Below are positions 1-11,488 of a DNA stretch of 64,000 nucleotides, in pieces. Below the pieces are notes generated by a model. The model was not told the origin of the DNA. It did no database searches and saw only the letters and a program-made list of their open reading frames with translations. The position numbers and the translations under genes were made by a program. Every line of letters begins with the position of its first letter. Positions within the stretch are counted from its first letter, which is position 1. The DNA lies in assembly GCF_036785885.1 (NCBI RefSeq), contig NC_092322.1, positions 12,732,466 through 12,796,465 of the forward strand, in the 5' to 3' direction. The stretch is from Coffea arabica. Taxonomy: Eukaryota > Streptophyta > Magnoliopsida > Gentianales > Rubiaceae.

Positions 1-194
1 TTGGTTTGCACTGCTTCATTTGCTTTATAATTTCTTGGCTAAGAGTGTTCTCAGTTATGTTTCAAGACTATGGCTTTAATTTCTCTGCATCTTGTATGTT
101 TTGCTTCTTAATCCTGTAAATGAACCTCATCCTACTTATAATTTTCCTGAAGCTTATACTTGCCAAAACTAACCCTTTAAAGGCAAAATGACAG

Positions 195-1798
195 GGAGTG
201 ATAACTGATGATGTGGTTCAGCTAAGAAAATCAATAGATGCACCAGGAATGGCTGTGCTTCAGTTTGGTATTCAGTCAATTTTCACTTTCTCTTGTTGTA
301 CTCATAGTGAACGTCAATGGCTCTGAAAAACATTTTCTCTTGGTTCCTGTGTAGGGTTTGGAAGTGATGCAAAGAACCCTCATCTGCCTCACAAGCATGA
401 GCACAATCAAGTTGTGTACACTGGAACTCATGATAATGACACTGTAATATCTCTATCTTTGTCTACGAAGTTGTAACTAATGATTTTCTTATTAAATCAA
501 TTTATTTTTTCTTCATGAGGATCATATCAGGAGAGGATATGAGCCGTGCTGTTCAAATCGAAGGCAAAGACCCTTTACAGGATTAATTAATAAAACGAAT
601 CACAATTTTGCCACCAAAATATAGCCAGTAAAATGCAATGGTTGTACAAAGCTGGACCACCTTTTGTCAAGTCAGTGTGTCTTCTGTCAGTAGAAGATTT
701 ATTCCTCTCACTTCTTTCAGTTTACTACTCTTGTGGGAAAAATGTTTTGAAAATGTGCCAAAATGCTTTCCTTTCTTATTTATATGGTACAGTACTTGTT
801 TATAGTTTCAAGACCAGCCCTTTCATAATTGCTAAGCAGTTCAGACCAAAAGCAGCCTCTGACAGTTTATTATGTGTTTCAGATCCGAGGATGGTGGGAT
901 GTATTGCCGCAGTGGGAGAGAGACAATGTGAGTGTAGAATTTCTACAATGTTTAATTTCTGAAAAATTTTAGCTACACTTGAATGTGTATCCTGTCAATT
1001 CCCAATCCCCAGAAAAAAAAAAAAGAGAGAGGAAAGGATGCTTGTGAACTATTATATGGTACTTTTTCCCGAAAAGAATATGATTCCTTCTAGGATGCAT
1101 TCCTGTTATTATATTTGGAAAAATTCCTGTTATTATATTTGGAAAATTGGCGATACAGGTTATAAAGTATCTTGGAAGTATTGACCAAAATGAAATTTCA
1201 TGGGCACTGATCCGGGCTGCGCTTTCTTCGGTCGCTCGGACTGCAATAATACCAATGCAGGACATCCTTGGATTGGGAAGTTCAGCTAGGATGAATATCC
1301 CGGCAACTCAGGTAAAGATTAAGCTGCAAATAGATGAATGGAATAATTATTTGGCTCTGTATCCTTGTGGAATAACTATTATGCTGAAAATCCTCATTAT
1401 GCATCTTCCATTTGAAGTTTTCTTTTTGGCGGGATATGCTGCACTGCAGTAGCTTTATTTTTGGAGTCATATAGTGTGGATCATTTTTCATTAGCATTTG
1501 CATTGGATGACATGAAATTGACATGATTCAACCTAATTTTACTGCTTCAGACTGCCTGTCTTTTAAATTGGAGAGTAATTGTGTGAAGATGGTTCAAAAT
1601 AATGGAGTTTTTGGAGCATCAGGACCAGATAATTTCAGTTTGAAAGATGGCCTATGTTAATAATAATGTTCTTTGTCCCTCCCCCTATTGCAGTTTGGAA
1701 ATTGGAGTTGGAGGTTACCCAGTTCGATGGGTTTTGATGAGTTGAATGGTGAGGCGGAGAGATTGAGAGGAATGATTGCAACATATGGGCGGTTGTGA
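195..1798 (+). CDS. DPE1: Plastidial 4-alpha-glucanotransferase (disproportionating enzyme, GH77), last five exons
   Basis: Five consecutive exons can be read: 195-267, 355-443, 883-927, 1159-1311 and 1694-1798 (stop TGA 1796-1798), all with AG acceptors, GT donors and compatible phases. The product is the C-terminal part of D-enzyme, which transfers glucan chains between malto-oligosaccharides and releases glucose during starch breakdown in the plastid. Exon 2 carries YTGTHDNDT, the GH77 segment holding the third catalytic acidic residue. Exon 3 gives IRGWWDVLPQWERDN. Exon 4 contains AIIPMQDILGLGSSARMN, nearly invariant in plant DPE1. Exon 5 begins FGNWSWRLPSS and ends ATYGRL. The N-terminus and transit peptide lie outside the window on the left. 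Bases 1-194 look like intron. The 3' UTR probably runs to about 2235, where AATAAAAG motifs occur. No damage is seen. The family call follows from strong matches remembered from Arabidopsis DPE1. Confidence 0.93.
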
Positions 1799-2234
1799 TG
1801 ATTGGTTTGCATATCTGCAATGCAACTCTCAGTTACAAATGTTCATCTTGCATTTGGCTGGTGCAGCAAAGTCATCCCTCTTCAAAGCTCCCTATTTCTT
1901 CCAGACGACTCTACTTCTTTGATGCTAGGAATAGGAGGAATTGGCCCAAAACATGCTGCCGTGCAAGACCGTCTACTTCACACTCCTTGCTTGCCTGGAG
2001 GAAAAGGCAAACCAGGAGAAACAGATCATAGGTATGTGTAGCAGTAACACACGTGGTTATAGCTTATTATCCTCAATCAACTATCAGGCTCCATGTCTTC
2101 ATTTTGGCAACTATGTATTATAATCATCGTATGGATTTCGGAACAGCACGAGCAAAAGGCTGCTACAGTTGTAATTTAAACTGGCTCTGCCGGTAGTATG
2201 ATGCATAATAAAAGTACTGAGATATTGAATAAAA

Positions 2235-2900
2235 GATCAAATTCCATGGTTTGGTACACATGAGAGTCTACAGCCTTTCATTTTCATTTTCCTAATAGAA
2301 TGCCTTTGCGTGGAAAACTTGCAAACTGTGAAGTGGTAGATTTTGGGGCTTTATTTGGTTTAGCTGTTTCAGGGATACGGTTCATCGTCTTAGAATGAGG
2401 TGCCTCCCTAGAGCCACCCAAGAGAAGAGACCTTGCAAAGGACAAGGAATTGGGAAAGTAAATTATTTATTCGAGCTTGAGTGAAATTTTAAAACTATGG
2501 TTGTGGTGAGATGTAATTGGGTCGAGAAATTAAGAGTAACTAGATTTTTAACTCCTTCGGATGTAAATCAATAAATTGATGAGTGAACGGATAAGAGTCG
2601 ATCACAATTGCACCAATCGTGATGAGTGGTAATGGTTGATTGGCTGCCTGAAAGGGCAACAATCACTTGATTTTCTGAATTCAGAGCCCCCACAATTTGT
2701 GTTCTGCACAAGTTTGTCCCGAGTACTATAGATCAATTGAAGTTCGGCGTAAATTAGTTTAGAAAGAAAAAAAAAAATAAAAGTTGGCGGTCGATAAATC
2801 GGAGTCAGGTATAAACAAATTGAAGTCAGATGTAAATAAGTTGCAGTTGGTTTGTAAGTACTGTAAATAGGCAAATATTTTGGATCATAATGTAAATGAT
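2235..2900. other. Intergenic spacer after DPE1
   Basis: AT-rich spacer between the DPE1 3' end and the GA/CT-rich hairpin. No open frame of gene length, RNA gene or clear element boundary was seen. Confidence 0.5.
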
Positions 2901-2938
2901 TATTTTACCCTCAAATTGCACCAAATTGAACTTGTGAG

Positions 2939-3165
2939 GCTCTCCTCCTCCTCTTCATTCCTTCTTTCACCTTGTCCCCTTTCCTCTACTCCTCTCCTCA
3001 CTCTCACCTTCCACCGTTTCCCTCCCCTTGGGTGGTGAGCGGAGGGAGAGAGGTGAGAGTGGGGAGGGGGTGAGAGGAGAGGGGAGGAGGGAAGGGAGGG
3101 AGGAAGGAGGAGAGGAAGAGAGAGGAGAGAAAGAAAGAAGCAAAAAGGTAGTTGGCGGCACAATG
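2939..3165. repeat. Polypyrimidine/polypurine foldback
   Basis: About 90 bases of almost pure C/T (2939-3030) are followed by about 125 bases of almost pure G/A (3035-3160). The two arms can pair with each other, for example CTCTCACCTTCC against GAGGTGAGAGTGG. Open frames over it are low-complexity artefacts. It may be the core of a foldback element or a simple repeat that can form a hairpin or triplex. Confidence 0.7.
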
Positions 3166-3667
3166 GTAGGTTGAGATAGGTGATGAAGAAGAAGAATAGA
3201 AAGAATGGTATTTTTTTTTTGTGTTTATGAGTATTTTAAGGCGTGAATTTTAAAAATTTTGAAAAGTATTCTAAGATTACTGTAATAAAGTTGTTAAAAA
3301 ATTAGACTTATAAGAGAAAAACTTGACAAAAAAAACTCTCGTTTGCCAATCAGGACCCTTGTCAGTTGAGCTGGGTGTTGGAGACTGTCAGAAAGATTCT
3401 GTCGTCGACCAATAGATTATTTCATACAGATTACGGGCCTCACTGGTGGGATTCATGTTGGACTCACTTTCATGGCATGCAACTTAGTGTTTAGTTCCGG
3501 TCCGCAATAAAAATTTTGCTACAAAATGAGCAAAAGGTCATATACTAAATTTTTTTTTTTTTTTGTACTTCAAAAGGTAGCAAAATGTACACACACATTC
3601 TTCATTCTTGAAAATATGATCTATGGGAATCAAAAAATCAAAATGTAATTTGAGTTTATCAAATTTA

Positions 3668-3929
3668 CTCCCTCCGTTCCATTGAAAATATCATACTTTC
3701 CATTTTGGGATGTTTTAAAATATTTGTTCTGTTAAAAAAGTCAAAACACTTTTTAGTATCTTTTTTTAATATAACCCTTCTTTCTAATCATATGCATGTT
3801 ATTATTTAAATTTAAATTTTGAATTTGTGAGGATAAAATTGAAAAGAGAAACACAAACATCACAATCAAGCCACTATTTTTAAAAAGTTGGATTTTTAAA
3901 ACATGACTAAATAATTAGAACGGAGGTAG
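3668..3929. mobile_element. Stowaway-type MITE (Tc1/mariner)
   Basis: The left end CTCCCTCCGTTCC and the right end GAACGGAGGTAG are inverted copies, flanked by TA at 3666-3667 and 3930-3931. This is the standard Stowaway signature (CTCCCTCCGT termini, TA target duplication). Length is 262 bp with no coding capacity. It sits just upstream of the first CYP81 pseudogene. Confidence 0.85.
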
Positions 3930-4229
3930 TAACTTGCTTGATTGCCATTGTGCTCAAAATTTCTTAGCTGCGGCCACGGACAATAGAGTGGGCTATGTCT
4001 CTTCTTCTTAACCACCCTCAAGAGCTGCAAAAGGCTAGAGCTGAGCTAGATGAAACCATTGGTCAAAACCTTTTAATAGAAGATCAAGATCTTCCGAAGC
4101 TGCATTACCTACAAAGCATCATTTATGAATCGCAAAGATTATATCCAGCTGGTCCACTCCTCTTTCCACGAGAATCATCAAGTGATTGCACCATTGGAAA
4201 ACTACAAAATGCCCTCTAAAACTATTTGG

Positions 4230-4425
4230 GAGAGAACGACTCAATAGTTGGTACAGGCCTTAGTATGCCTAAAGTCTTGCCATTAGAGTAGGGATGTAAT
4301 CAAATCGAATCGATCTCGAGTATGGCGGAGAGAACGACTTAATAGTTGGTACAAGTCTCAGTGTGCCTAAAGTCTTACCATTAGAATAGGGATGTAATCA
4401 AATCGAATCAAACTCGAGCTCGACT
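4230..4425. repeat. 98-bp tandem duplication spanning a transposon/P450 junction
   Basis: Bases 4230-4327 and 4328-4425 are near-identical copies in tandem (period 98). Each copy holds P450 exon remnant followed by the left end of the hAT-like element (TAGGGATGTAATC at 4289 and again at 4387). The duplication therefore happened after the insertion. Confidence 0.85.
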
Positions 4426-4824
4426 TGACAAGCAAAAAGGATGCTCGAACTTAAACTCGAGCTCGATCTCAAGCGAGTAGTATTATTGGAAATCGAGTTC
4501 GACTTCGATACATTGCGTACAAATCTCGAGCTCGACTCACATGGATTCGATCAATGAGAGCCTTATCGAGCTCGAGTTAGAAAATTTCATTTTCTTGACA
4601 ATTTTTGAACGAAAAGATATTATTGCCCTTTAAAAAAATTTTATAACCATTCTTTTGAGTATAAGGGTAATTTTATAATAATAATATATTAAAGAATTAA
4701 AATTAAAAAACTCGATAAGACTCGACGAGCTTTCAAGCATTGTTTTTAGATACTCGAACTCGAGTTACTCGATTTATCGAGGCACTCGAACTCGTCAAGT
4801 TTTTGACCGAACTGCCCAGCCCTA
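4289..4824. mobile_element. Non-autonomous hAT-like element in the P450 pseudogene
   Basis: The left end TAGGGATGTAATC and the right end GCCCTA are short inverted termini (TAGGG/CCCTA). They are flanked by CATTAGAG (4281-4288) and CATCAGAG (4825-4832), an 8-bp target duplication with one mismatch, as expected for hAT elements. The interior is rich in CTCGAG/TCGAGCTCG repeats and has no coding frame. Comparison with the intact CYP81 gene shows the empty site. Part of the left end was later duplicated together with flanking DNA. Confidence 0.75.
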
Positions 4825-4899
4825 CATCAGAGGCAATCTACAGCCCTTGCCAAGCCATGATTAAAGTTCTTGCTGGGATATGATATCGCATTTGCTAAA

Positions 4900-5620
4900 A
4901 TACAATCTGCAGGTCTCTTTGTTTATTTGACTAATACCACCCCGTCTATTAGCTTTATTGTACTGATTATAACTTACATTTTGTTACTTTGGAATAATTT
5001 TTAGCTTATCTATAAAAAAATTTTCTAAAATACAAGGTGCCTAGATTGAGTTTTCAACGGGCATCATAATTTGTGGCTTTGGATTCTCTACCCACTCAAT
5101 TTCTGGGCCAATTTCTTTTCCACTCTTTTTAAGGACAACAAGTGTATAGTTGCAACACTATTTTAGTGTATGTACTTTAATATTTTACTAGACATATTAT
5201 TAGATATGAGTAATTGATCTAATGGTTTAATTTTTTAAAAAATTTTGTGAGCTTTCTAGGCGTTTTGTAATGAAATTGTTAAAGAGGAGGCAAAATCAGT
5301 TAATTTTGTTATTAAATTGTGCAGGAGGAGGTGAAATAAGTTAACTCCGGTTGTTATGAAACTTTGTGGAGTCCGTTCGTCCCACCAAATTTGCTTTTAA
5401 TTCATTCATTGCTATTCCATAGCACACAAAAACGACGTCTAGTGACTGGCATATATTTTACTTTGTTAGGTGTATTTTGCAAAATATGGTCCAAGTTTGG
5501 TAAATTGGTTTGACTTTAATTTCGAGTTTGGCTCATGTAAATTAACTTACAATCTCGACTCAAGTTGAACATAAATGAGCTTGATTTGAAATCAACTCTC
5601 TATTAAATCCCTGTGCGTTC
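4900..5620. other. Spacer and upstream region of the intact CYP81 gene
   Basis: AT-rich DNA with no open frame of note. It holds the presumed promoter of the P450 gene. I see no recognisable operator-like motif apart from the TATA box at 5627. Confidence 0.5.
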
Positions 5621-5626
5621 CAACTC

Positions 5627-5633
5627 TATATAA
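5627..5633 (+). promoter_or_regulatory. TATA box of the CYP81 gene
   Basis: TATATAA in the context CTCTATATAAGATGG, 78 bases before the ATG at 5711. This spacing fits a short 5' UTR. Confidence 0.7.
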
Positions 5634-5710
5634 GATGGAAAAGTGTAAAAGACAATGCACATAAACCTAGCTACACGAAGAAAAGCTCCTCTAACAAGAA
5701 AAAGAGAGGC

Positions 5711-8700
5711 ATGGAACAAAATTTGTTGAGCACCATTTCCTTATTGTTCTTAAGCTTAATTCTTCCATTGCTCCTTTTACACAAAAAAAGGCAGAAAAAA
5801 TCTCTGCCACCAAGCCCTCCTTCCTTGCCAATGATAGGCCATCTTCATTTGGTAAAACCACCACTGCACAGAACCTTGAAGCGCCTTTCTGATAAATATG
5901 GTCCAATATTGTCCCTAAGGTTTGGTAATCAACTTGCGGTTATAACATCTTCACCTGTTGTTGTCGAAGAATGCTTAACCAAAAATGGCATTATTTTCGC
6001 GAACAGGCCTTCTGGACTTGCTACGAAGTACCTCACCTACAACGGTACCACTATGACTTCTGCACCCTATGGTCCTCTCTGGAAAAGACTTCGAAGGATC
6101 TCTACCATGGAACTCTTCTCAGGAACTCGCCTTAACATGTTTTCGGCAAATCGACAGGAAGAAACCAAGTTACTAGTGAAAAATCTATACAAAAAATCAT
6201 CCCAGAATTTTGCAAGAGTGGAGATACGATCCCAGATGTTGGAGATGACCATTAACAATATAATGACAATGTTTTTGGGAAAGCGGTATTATGGATATGA
6301 AGTGGAAGACAATAAGGAGGCTTTGCAATTTCGGGACATTGTTCGGGAAATGTTTGAGCTGGCGATTTTCTCTCCAGTGGATTATTTACCAATTCTGAGA
6401 TGGTTTGGTTATCAGAATCTGGAGAATAGAATGATTGCATTTCAGAAAAAATCTGATGAGTTCTTGCAACGTCTGCTAGACAAACAGCGAACTTCTCCAA
6501 CTGGGGATGGAAGGGGGACGATTATGGAAGTATTGCAGTCCACGCAAGAATTGGAACCTGAATTCTTTTCGGATGATATCATCAAAGGTTTTGTACTGGT
6601 ACGTAGATTTAATACAGATTAGTGCTTAATGTCACTCCATCCACGTTCTAAAAAAGAAAGATTCAAACCCAAATTTGGAAATGATCACGAAAAATCACAT
6701 TTACATAGGATTGTGATCACAGTCCTTTCTACCACTCAACAATCCTAAGTTTGAGCAGCCATATACTACTTTTATCCTTTTTTATCATGCACTCTTCAAT
6801 GTTTGTATCACCTTTCACTTTAAAGTTTTAGTTTGCATAATATGCTGCTTGAAATTTTTTGTGTTTGAATACGCCCTGATGATGATATAGTGGTATCTTT
6901 TTTTATTTTTATTTTTTATTTTCTTGATAAGTGAGAGATTTTAAACCCATAACCTTTCACTTATAATTTCTCTTACCTTATCACGTAACTCAACCCTTCC
7001 CCTAATATAGTGATATTTGTCAAATGAAATAAAATAACAGAAGGGAGGAATATAATTTTGATCCCTAATGCTTGGGCTACATGTTAAACAGGTTCTTATT
7101 ATTTAGATCAAACAAATGTGATTGTCAAAATTTTTTATTTTCTTCAAATTTAGGGCAATTAGTGGAAAACTACAATAGTTAACGGTTAAAATCAAATAGG
7201 TATAATTCTGATCCCTAATGCTTAAGAGTATAGATCTATATAATCCCTTAGATTTTAATATTTATGATGCCCAATATTTGGCCTATATATATTAAATAGG
7301 TTATTATTTGAATCAAACAAATGTGATTGTGAAAATTTTGATCCTTAATGTTTAAGAATATTGATCTATATAATCCCTAATGTGACTCTATAATGTTGAT
7401 CCCTAATGTTTAAGAGTATTGATCTGTATAATCCCTTAGATTATAATAGTTGTAATAAGCGTTTTAAGATGAAATTGCATTTCAAGCTGAAGCATGATGG
7501 TTGGTTCCTTTCATGGATTTCTGCTGCTTTTGGTCATATCAACAACGATTTAGCCAAATTGAGAACCATTTGGAACTTTAATGTACTAAGCGTATCATTG
7601 ATCAAAACTTTAAAATGCGCAAAGTGGAATAAACACAAAATGAAAATGCGAAAAAGAAGCATGTAAGTGGCATATCATTTTCTGTTATAAATGAACTGCA
7701 TAGTGCATAGGTAGACAAAACCTTTTCTTGAATATCCAAAATTTTGGTGTTCCTTCAAATATTTCATAAAAAAGAAATGTAATAAATATCTTATACTTGT
7801 TGATGTACACACATAGATATATTACAAAAATACAACACTATTTTAAAAAAAAAATGTTTAAAAAAAGGTGAGAAAATATTTACTATTAGTAAAATCTGGT
7901 GTTATGATTTACCATTTATCAATTTTCTTAGTGGACTTCATCACGGCAATACTTAAGAGTAGTCTCACTTGTCACCAACCTCATGCCTTGAATCCTTTTA
8001 TCTTTACCTCATTTAGATAGGAGATTATACGAAATATTACTTGAAATAATTATTATAATACTTTTTTATGATATGATGTATGTGAGATAAAAAAATTGTT
8101 GAGAAAATAAAAAATTAATTGAAATTATAATTGCGATACAAGTAAAATAATATTTAGAAAAAATATTGCTATTCAAACACTCTCGCTGTTACTTGTGGGA
8201 CAATGTAAAACTAAACTACCAACTAACTTACAAGTCTGGATACTTCAACAAATTATTCTTGATTAAATTCTACTTAAGACTCTTAAATTATAGACGTATG
8301 CTGTTTAAACTTTAGACTTCATTTTTTGAATAATTTACTTCCTAAAATATGAAATTTATTCACTTTAGTCCTTAAGCTTCATTTTCAGATACTTCGCCCC
8401 CTAGAGTATAAGATCTACCCAACAAAATTTTCAAAACTAATGGAATAGTAGGCAAGTGATGCTCAAAGTTTGAGGAGTAAAGTGAGATGGATTTAAGGTT
8501 TCCAAATGTGAAGTTTAAGAACTAAAGTAGAATGAATTTCATATTTTATGGGGTAAATTATCCAAAAATGAAATTTAAGGACTAAAAGTGGAAGTGCATC
8601 CCTAGTGTAAGGCTCCAAAGTGGAATTTAGCCACTAATCTTTCTACTAATTGCTACCAAAATTGGGATGAGTTAATGCAGTCCAAGCTCTTGACCAATTA

Positions 8701-9438
8701 AGCAACACTGATACATTGAGCATCAGTTTAGTTCGACCCCAAGTATTGACAAGTAAAATTGCATTTGTTTTTCCTTTTCCAAAAGTCTTAACTTGATTTT
8801 AATACTGGTGTGCCAAGACTCTACTAGCTGCTGGATCAGAGACTTCATCTTCAACAATAGAGTGGACTATGTCTCTTCTGCTCAACCATCCTAAAGAGCT
8901 GGAAAGGGCTAGAGCTGAGCTAGATAAAAACATTGGTCAAAATCGTTTGGTGGAAGAAGAAGATCTGCCTAAGCTGCCTTATCTCCAAAGCATCATCTAT
9001 GAATCTCAAAGATTAATTCCAGCCACTCCGATTCTTGTTCCACGTGCATCATCAAGTGATTGCACCATTGGAAACTACACCATACCCTCTAAAACTATGT
9101 TGATTGTAAATGCTTGGGCTATTCATAGGGATCCTCAGCTGTGGGATGACCCTGAGAGTTTCAAGCCAGAAAGGTTCTTAGGCTTGGAAAATGATGCATA
9201 CAAGCATAAGTTCATACCATTTGGTCTTGGTAGGAGGAAATGTCCTGGCGCTGGCCTCGCCAATCGAGTGGTGGGATTGACTCTGGGATCATTAATTCAG
9301 TGCTTTGAATGGGAGAGGATCAGCAATGAGTTGGTAGACTTGTCTGAAGGTACAGGTATTACAACGCCTAAAGCCTCGCCGTTGGAGGCAATTTGCAAGC
9401 CTCGTGAATCCATGGTCAAATTTCTTGCTGGGATTTGA
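5711..9438 (+). CDS. Cytochrome P450, CYP81 family, intact two-exon gene
   Basis: Exon 1 is 5711-6598 (donor GTACGT at 6599) and exon 2 is 8818-9438 (acceptor CCAAG at 8813-8817), joined in phase 0 to give 502 residues, the normal length. Residues 1-24 are a hydrophobic ER anchor, followed by the proline hinge (LPPSPPSLP, about 32-40). Exon 2 opens with the I-helix oxygen-binding motif AAGSETS (about 300-306). ExxR is ESQR at about 358-361, PERF at about 413-416, and the heme loop [10 protein letters not shown] places the thiolate Cys at about 438. It should be a membrane-bound monooxygenase that takes electrons from P450 reductase. CYP81 members hydroxylate isoflavonoids, lignans, glucosinolate indoles or xanthones; the substrate here cannot be told. 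The 2.2 kb intron contains a MITE-like palindrome and shares sequence with the intron of the third copy at 15.4-17.6 kb. No defect is seen, and this is the only intact member of the cluster. Confidence 0.93.
7050..7440. repeat. Diverged tandem repeats within the CYP81 intron
   Basis: Phrases such as TTGATCCCTAATGTTTAAG and CAAACAAATGTGATTGT recur three to four times between about 7050 and 7440. They may be remnants of a small element. They lie entirely in the intron of the intact P450. Confidence 0.6.
8263..8631. mobile_element. Palindromic MITE-like element in the CYP81 intron
   Basis: The left part (TTAAATTCTACTTAAGACTC, then repeated TAGTCCTTAA-type phrases) is an inverted, diverged copy of the right part ending GGAATTTAGCC. 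The 'ACTTTAGTCC' phrase on both arms is typical of small Mutator-like foldback elements. The exact ends and target duplication are uncertain. Confidence 0.55.
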
Positions 9439-9636
9439 TGGCATTTGCTCAAATAGAAATAAGTGGCCGTACGTCTATTTTGACTTTTTAACTTGCGACA
9501 CTATTTTAGTAGTAGTAGATAATATGTATGTTAGTGCATGACCAAAGAATAAAGATTGGTCCCAAAAAAAAAAAAAAGAAGCAGATGGATCGATATAGAA
9601 TATGAAAGAAATAAAAAGATTGTGTTATATGGAAAT

Positions 9637-9960
9637 GGATTAGTTCCACTTTGTACTCTTCAACTATACTTGCATTTTTCTTTTGGTCCTTTAATTTTAA
9701 AAAAGGACACTATAGTCCCCAAAATATAAAATTTGTCCTACTTATTTAAAATCGTTGATGGAAGTGGGGCAAATTTTATAATTTATTGACTTAAGTGAGA
9801 TATATTTATTCTCTAAGAACTAAAGTAAGACAAATTTCATAATTTAGGAATGAAAGTGAGATGGGTTGTATACTTCAGGGACTAAAGTATCCCAAATTAA
9901 AGTTCAAAGACCAAAATAAAGATTCGAGTATAGTTAAAGAGTGCATAGTGCAATTAATCC
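9637..9960. mobile_element. Mutator-like MITE downstream of CYP81
   Basis: The left end GGATTAGTTCCACTTTG and the right end (reverse complement GGATTAATTGCACTATG) are inverted repeats that continue for about 35 bases. The flanks TATGGAAAT (9628-9636) and TATAGAAGT (9961-9969) match at 7 of 9 positions, fitting a decayed 9-bp duplication. It has no coding capacity and ends just before the large MULE. Confidence 0.65.
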
Positions 9961-9974
9961 TATAGAAGTTGTGC

Positions 9975-10438
9975 GCAACGGATCTTCTGTACCACACCCT
10001 GTCTCACGTCCTGTTCCACTCCTTATAATCTTGCCAAGTGTCCCTTAATAAACCAAACCCTCAAACAACTCAACTCGAACCATGTTAAATTGATTAATCG
10101 ATTAATCGGACAGAAAACTTAATCTCTTTAACCAAAACCAAGTAAAATAAAAACTCTTTAACCAAAATCACAATTTATCAAATTAAAAAACCCTAAAACC
10201 CAATCAACCTCTGTCCTCTCTTCATCATCTTCACCATTCAAGCAGACAACTTGATGATCCGTTGCGCAATTTAACATGCATCACTGACGCCCACAAACAT
10301 TTCCGCACTAGACTATCTTTCCACCCCATTCACACACACAAATTTTGCAGACTAAAATCTAGCAGGAAAATTCAAGATTTCTGAGAGGAACCCAAGTTTT
10401 ATTTTCCTTTTTCCTTGCTGGGTTTCTTCGAGGAACTT
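9975..10438 (+). repeat. Left terminal inverted repeat of the long-TIR MULE
   Basis: Inverted copy of 13238-13701. The similarity ends near GGGTTTCTTCGAGGAAC. An internal GATCCGTTGCGCAA near 10258 repeats the terminal motif in opposite orientation. Confidence 0.85.
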
Positions 10439-10986
10439 CCTTTCCATACCGAAAAGGGTTTGCAGGAAGATGCATTGCCATTGCACATGGGAAACATTGT
10501 TTTAAACGAAGATGAGATAAAGCCTGAAGATCACGGCGTGCTCATTAGACAAAGGCACATCAGGTATATGAACAAAAACACGAATACTTCGTCAAATTGT
10601 AGACTTGAAAACAAGAATGCAGCAGCTAGCTTATTAAATATCCACTATGAAAATAATAATTTTGTTAATTGGTAAACCAAATTTAGATTAAGTTATCAAT
10701 ATTGGCTCTGACTCGTGGGTGATGAAGGAAAAGTAAAGCTATATGAGTGGGGACGGGGGATATAAAAACATGAGCAATGTAAACTGGAACATGATGATCT
10801 TCAAGCTTGTTAAAAACATTTCTTTTTTCCTTCCAAAAGTAACTTGCCATAACTTCTAACCTTGTGAAGTAATTCATTCTAAACTTTTATTTGAATATTT
10901 TATTCTTTAGATGACAAAACTACATTGAAGATATATTTTGTCAATGATATTTTTAATTTGTGGTTGTCTCTCTTTAATTATATCAG

Positions 10987-11488
10987 GAATTTGGAATTCC
11001 AATAGAAGACATCTGCAATAGGCAAACTATTAAGAACATGACACAATTATTACAAGTAAGTGAATAGTATGCTTTTTGTAGATATTATGTCAACCATTAG
11101 TTGCATGTTGTTTCTTATTTATCTTAATTTTTTCCAAGTATTATAGTTTTGCAAGTTTATAGCTGTTTGTTTGTATGTGTGGTCTTTTATTTCTTATTTT
11201 TCCGGCAGACGTTGGACCCTAACTTCTACCAAGGCTATGATTTGATGTCTTCAAGTTCAATAGCACAACAACATGCATCAATAAGTTTTGTCCAAGTAAG
11301 AAAAAATCTTGATTAATTATTTAATCTTATATATATTAGTTTGATAATTTACAATTATAATTCAATATATTTGCTGACTTAGCATTTGTTTTTGTAGGCA
11401 CAAGAACTTCAAAATAATGATGATACTGATCAACAAGTTGCTAAAGATGAAATTGAAAAGGGGAAAATTGAATAAAGATGCTTATGAA
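10987..11488 (+). other. Exon-like segments in the long-TIR MULE, unrecognised
   Basis: Three open segments have good splice signals: 10987-11055 (EFGIPIEDICNRQ... ending LLQ, then GTAAGT), about 11210-11296 (TLDPNFYQGYDLM... ending SFVQ, then GTAAG) and about 11399-11474 (AQELQNNDDTDQQ... ending KIE and a stop). A further frame at 10415-10570 (after MGNIVLNEDEIKPED) may be an upstream exon, but it does not join in phase to the next segment by the obvious donor. I do not recognise the protein. It could be a captured host gene or an element-encoded gene. Bases 11640-11890 also hold a patchy open frame (reading DILVDATSQEIAFLFVNGF). Confidence 0.4.

Larger units (their letters stand above)
3960..4880 (+). 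pseudogene. CYP81-type P450 pseudogene, exon 2 remnant
   Basis: The stretch from 3995 reads [19 protein letters not shown] and continues to [15 protein letters not shown], closely matching exon 2 of the intact CYP81 gene at 5711-9438. It keeps IIYESQRL (the K-helix ExxR). After CTCTAAAACTAT (about 4223) the sequence jumps to the segment corresponding to the region after the heme loop, so the PERF and heme-binding parts are missing. The last codons (matching the segment ending KVLAGI and a stop) appear only at about 4832-4880, beyond a hAT-like insertion at 4289-4824. No exon 1 is recognisable upstream; the start of exon 2 is already degraded at 3960. This is a dead, deleted and interrupted copy. 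Confidence 0.85.

Noticed and set aside
633-962. Open frame of 109 codons within DPE1
   Set aside because: It covers an intron and a small exon read partly in frame; only 883-927 is coding, as DPE1 exon 3.
2900-3163. Minus-strand frames rich in Ser, Leu and Pro
   Set aside because: They are translations of the polypyrimidine/polypurine tract, with no protein-like composition or start context.
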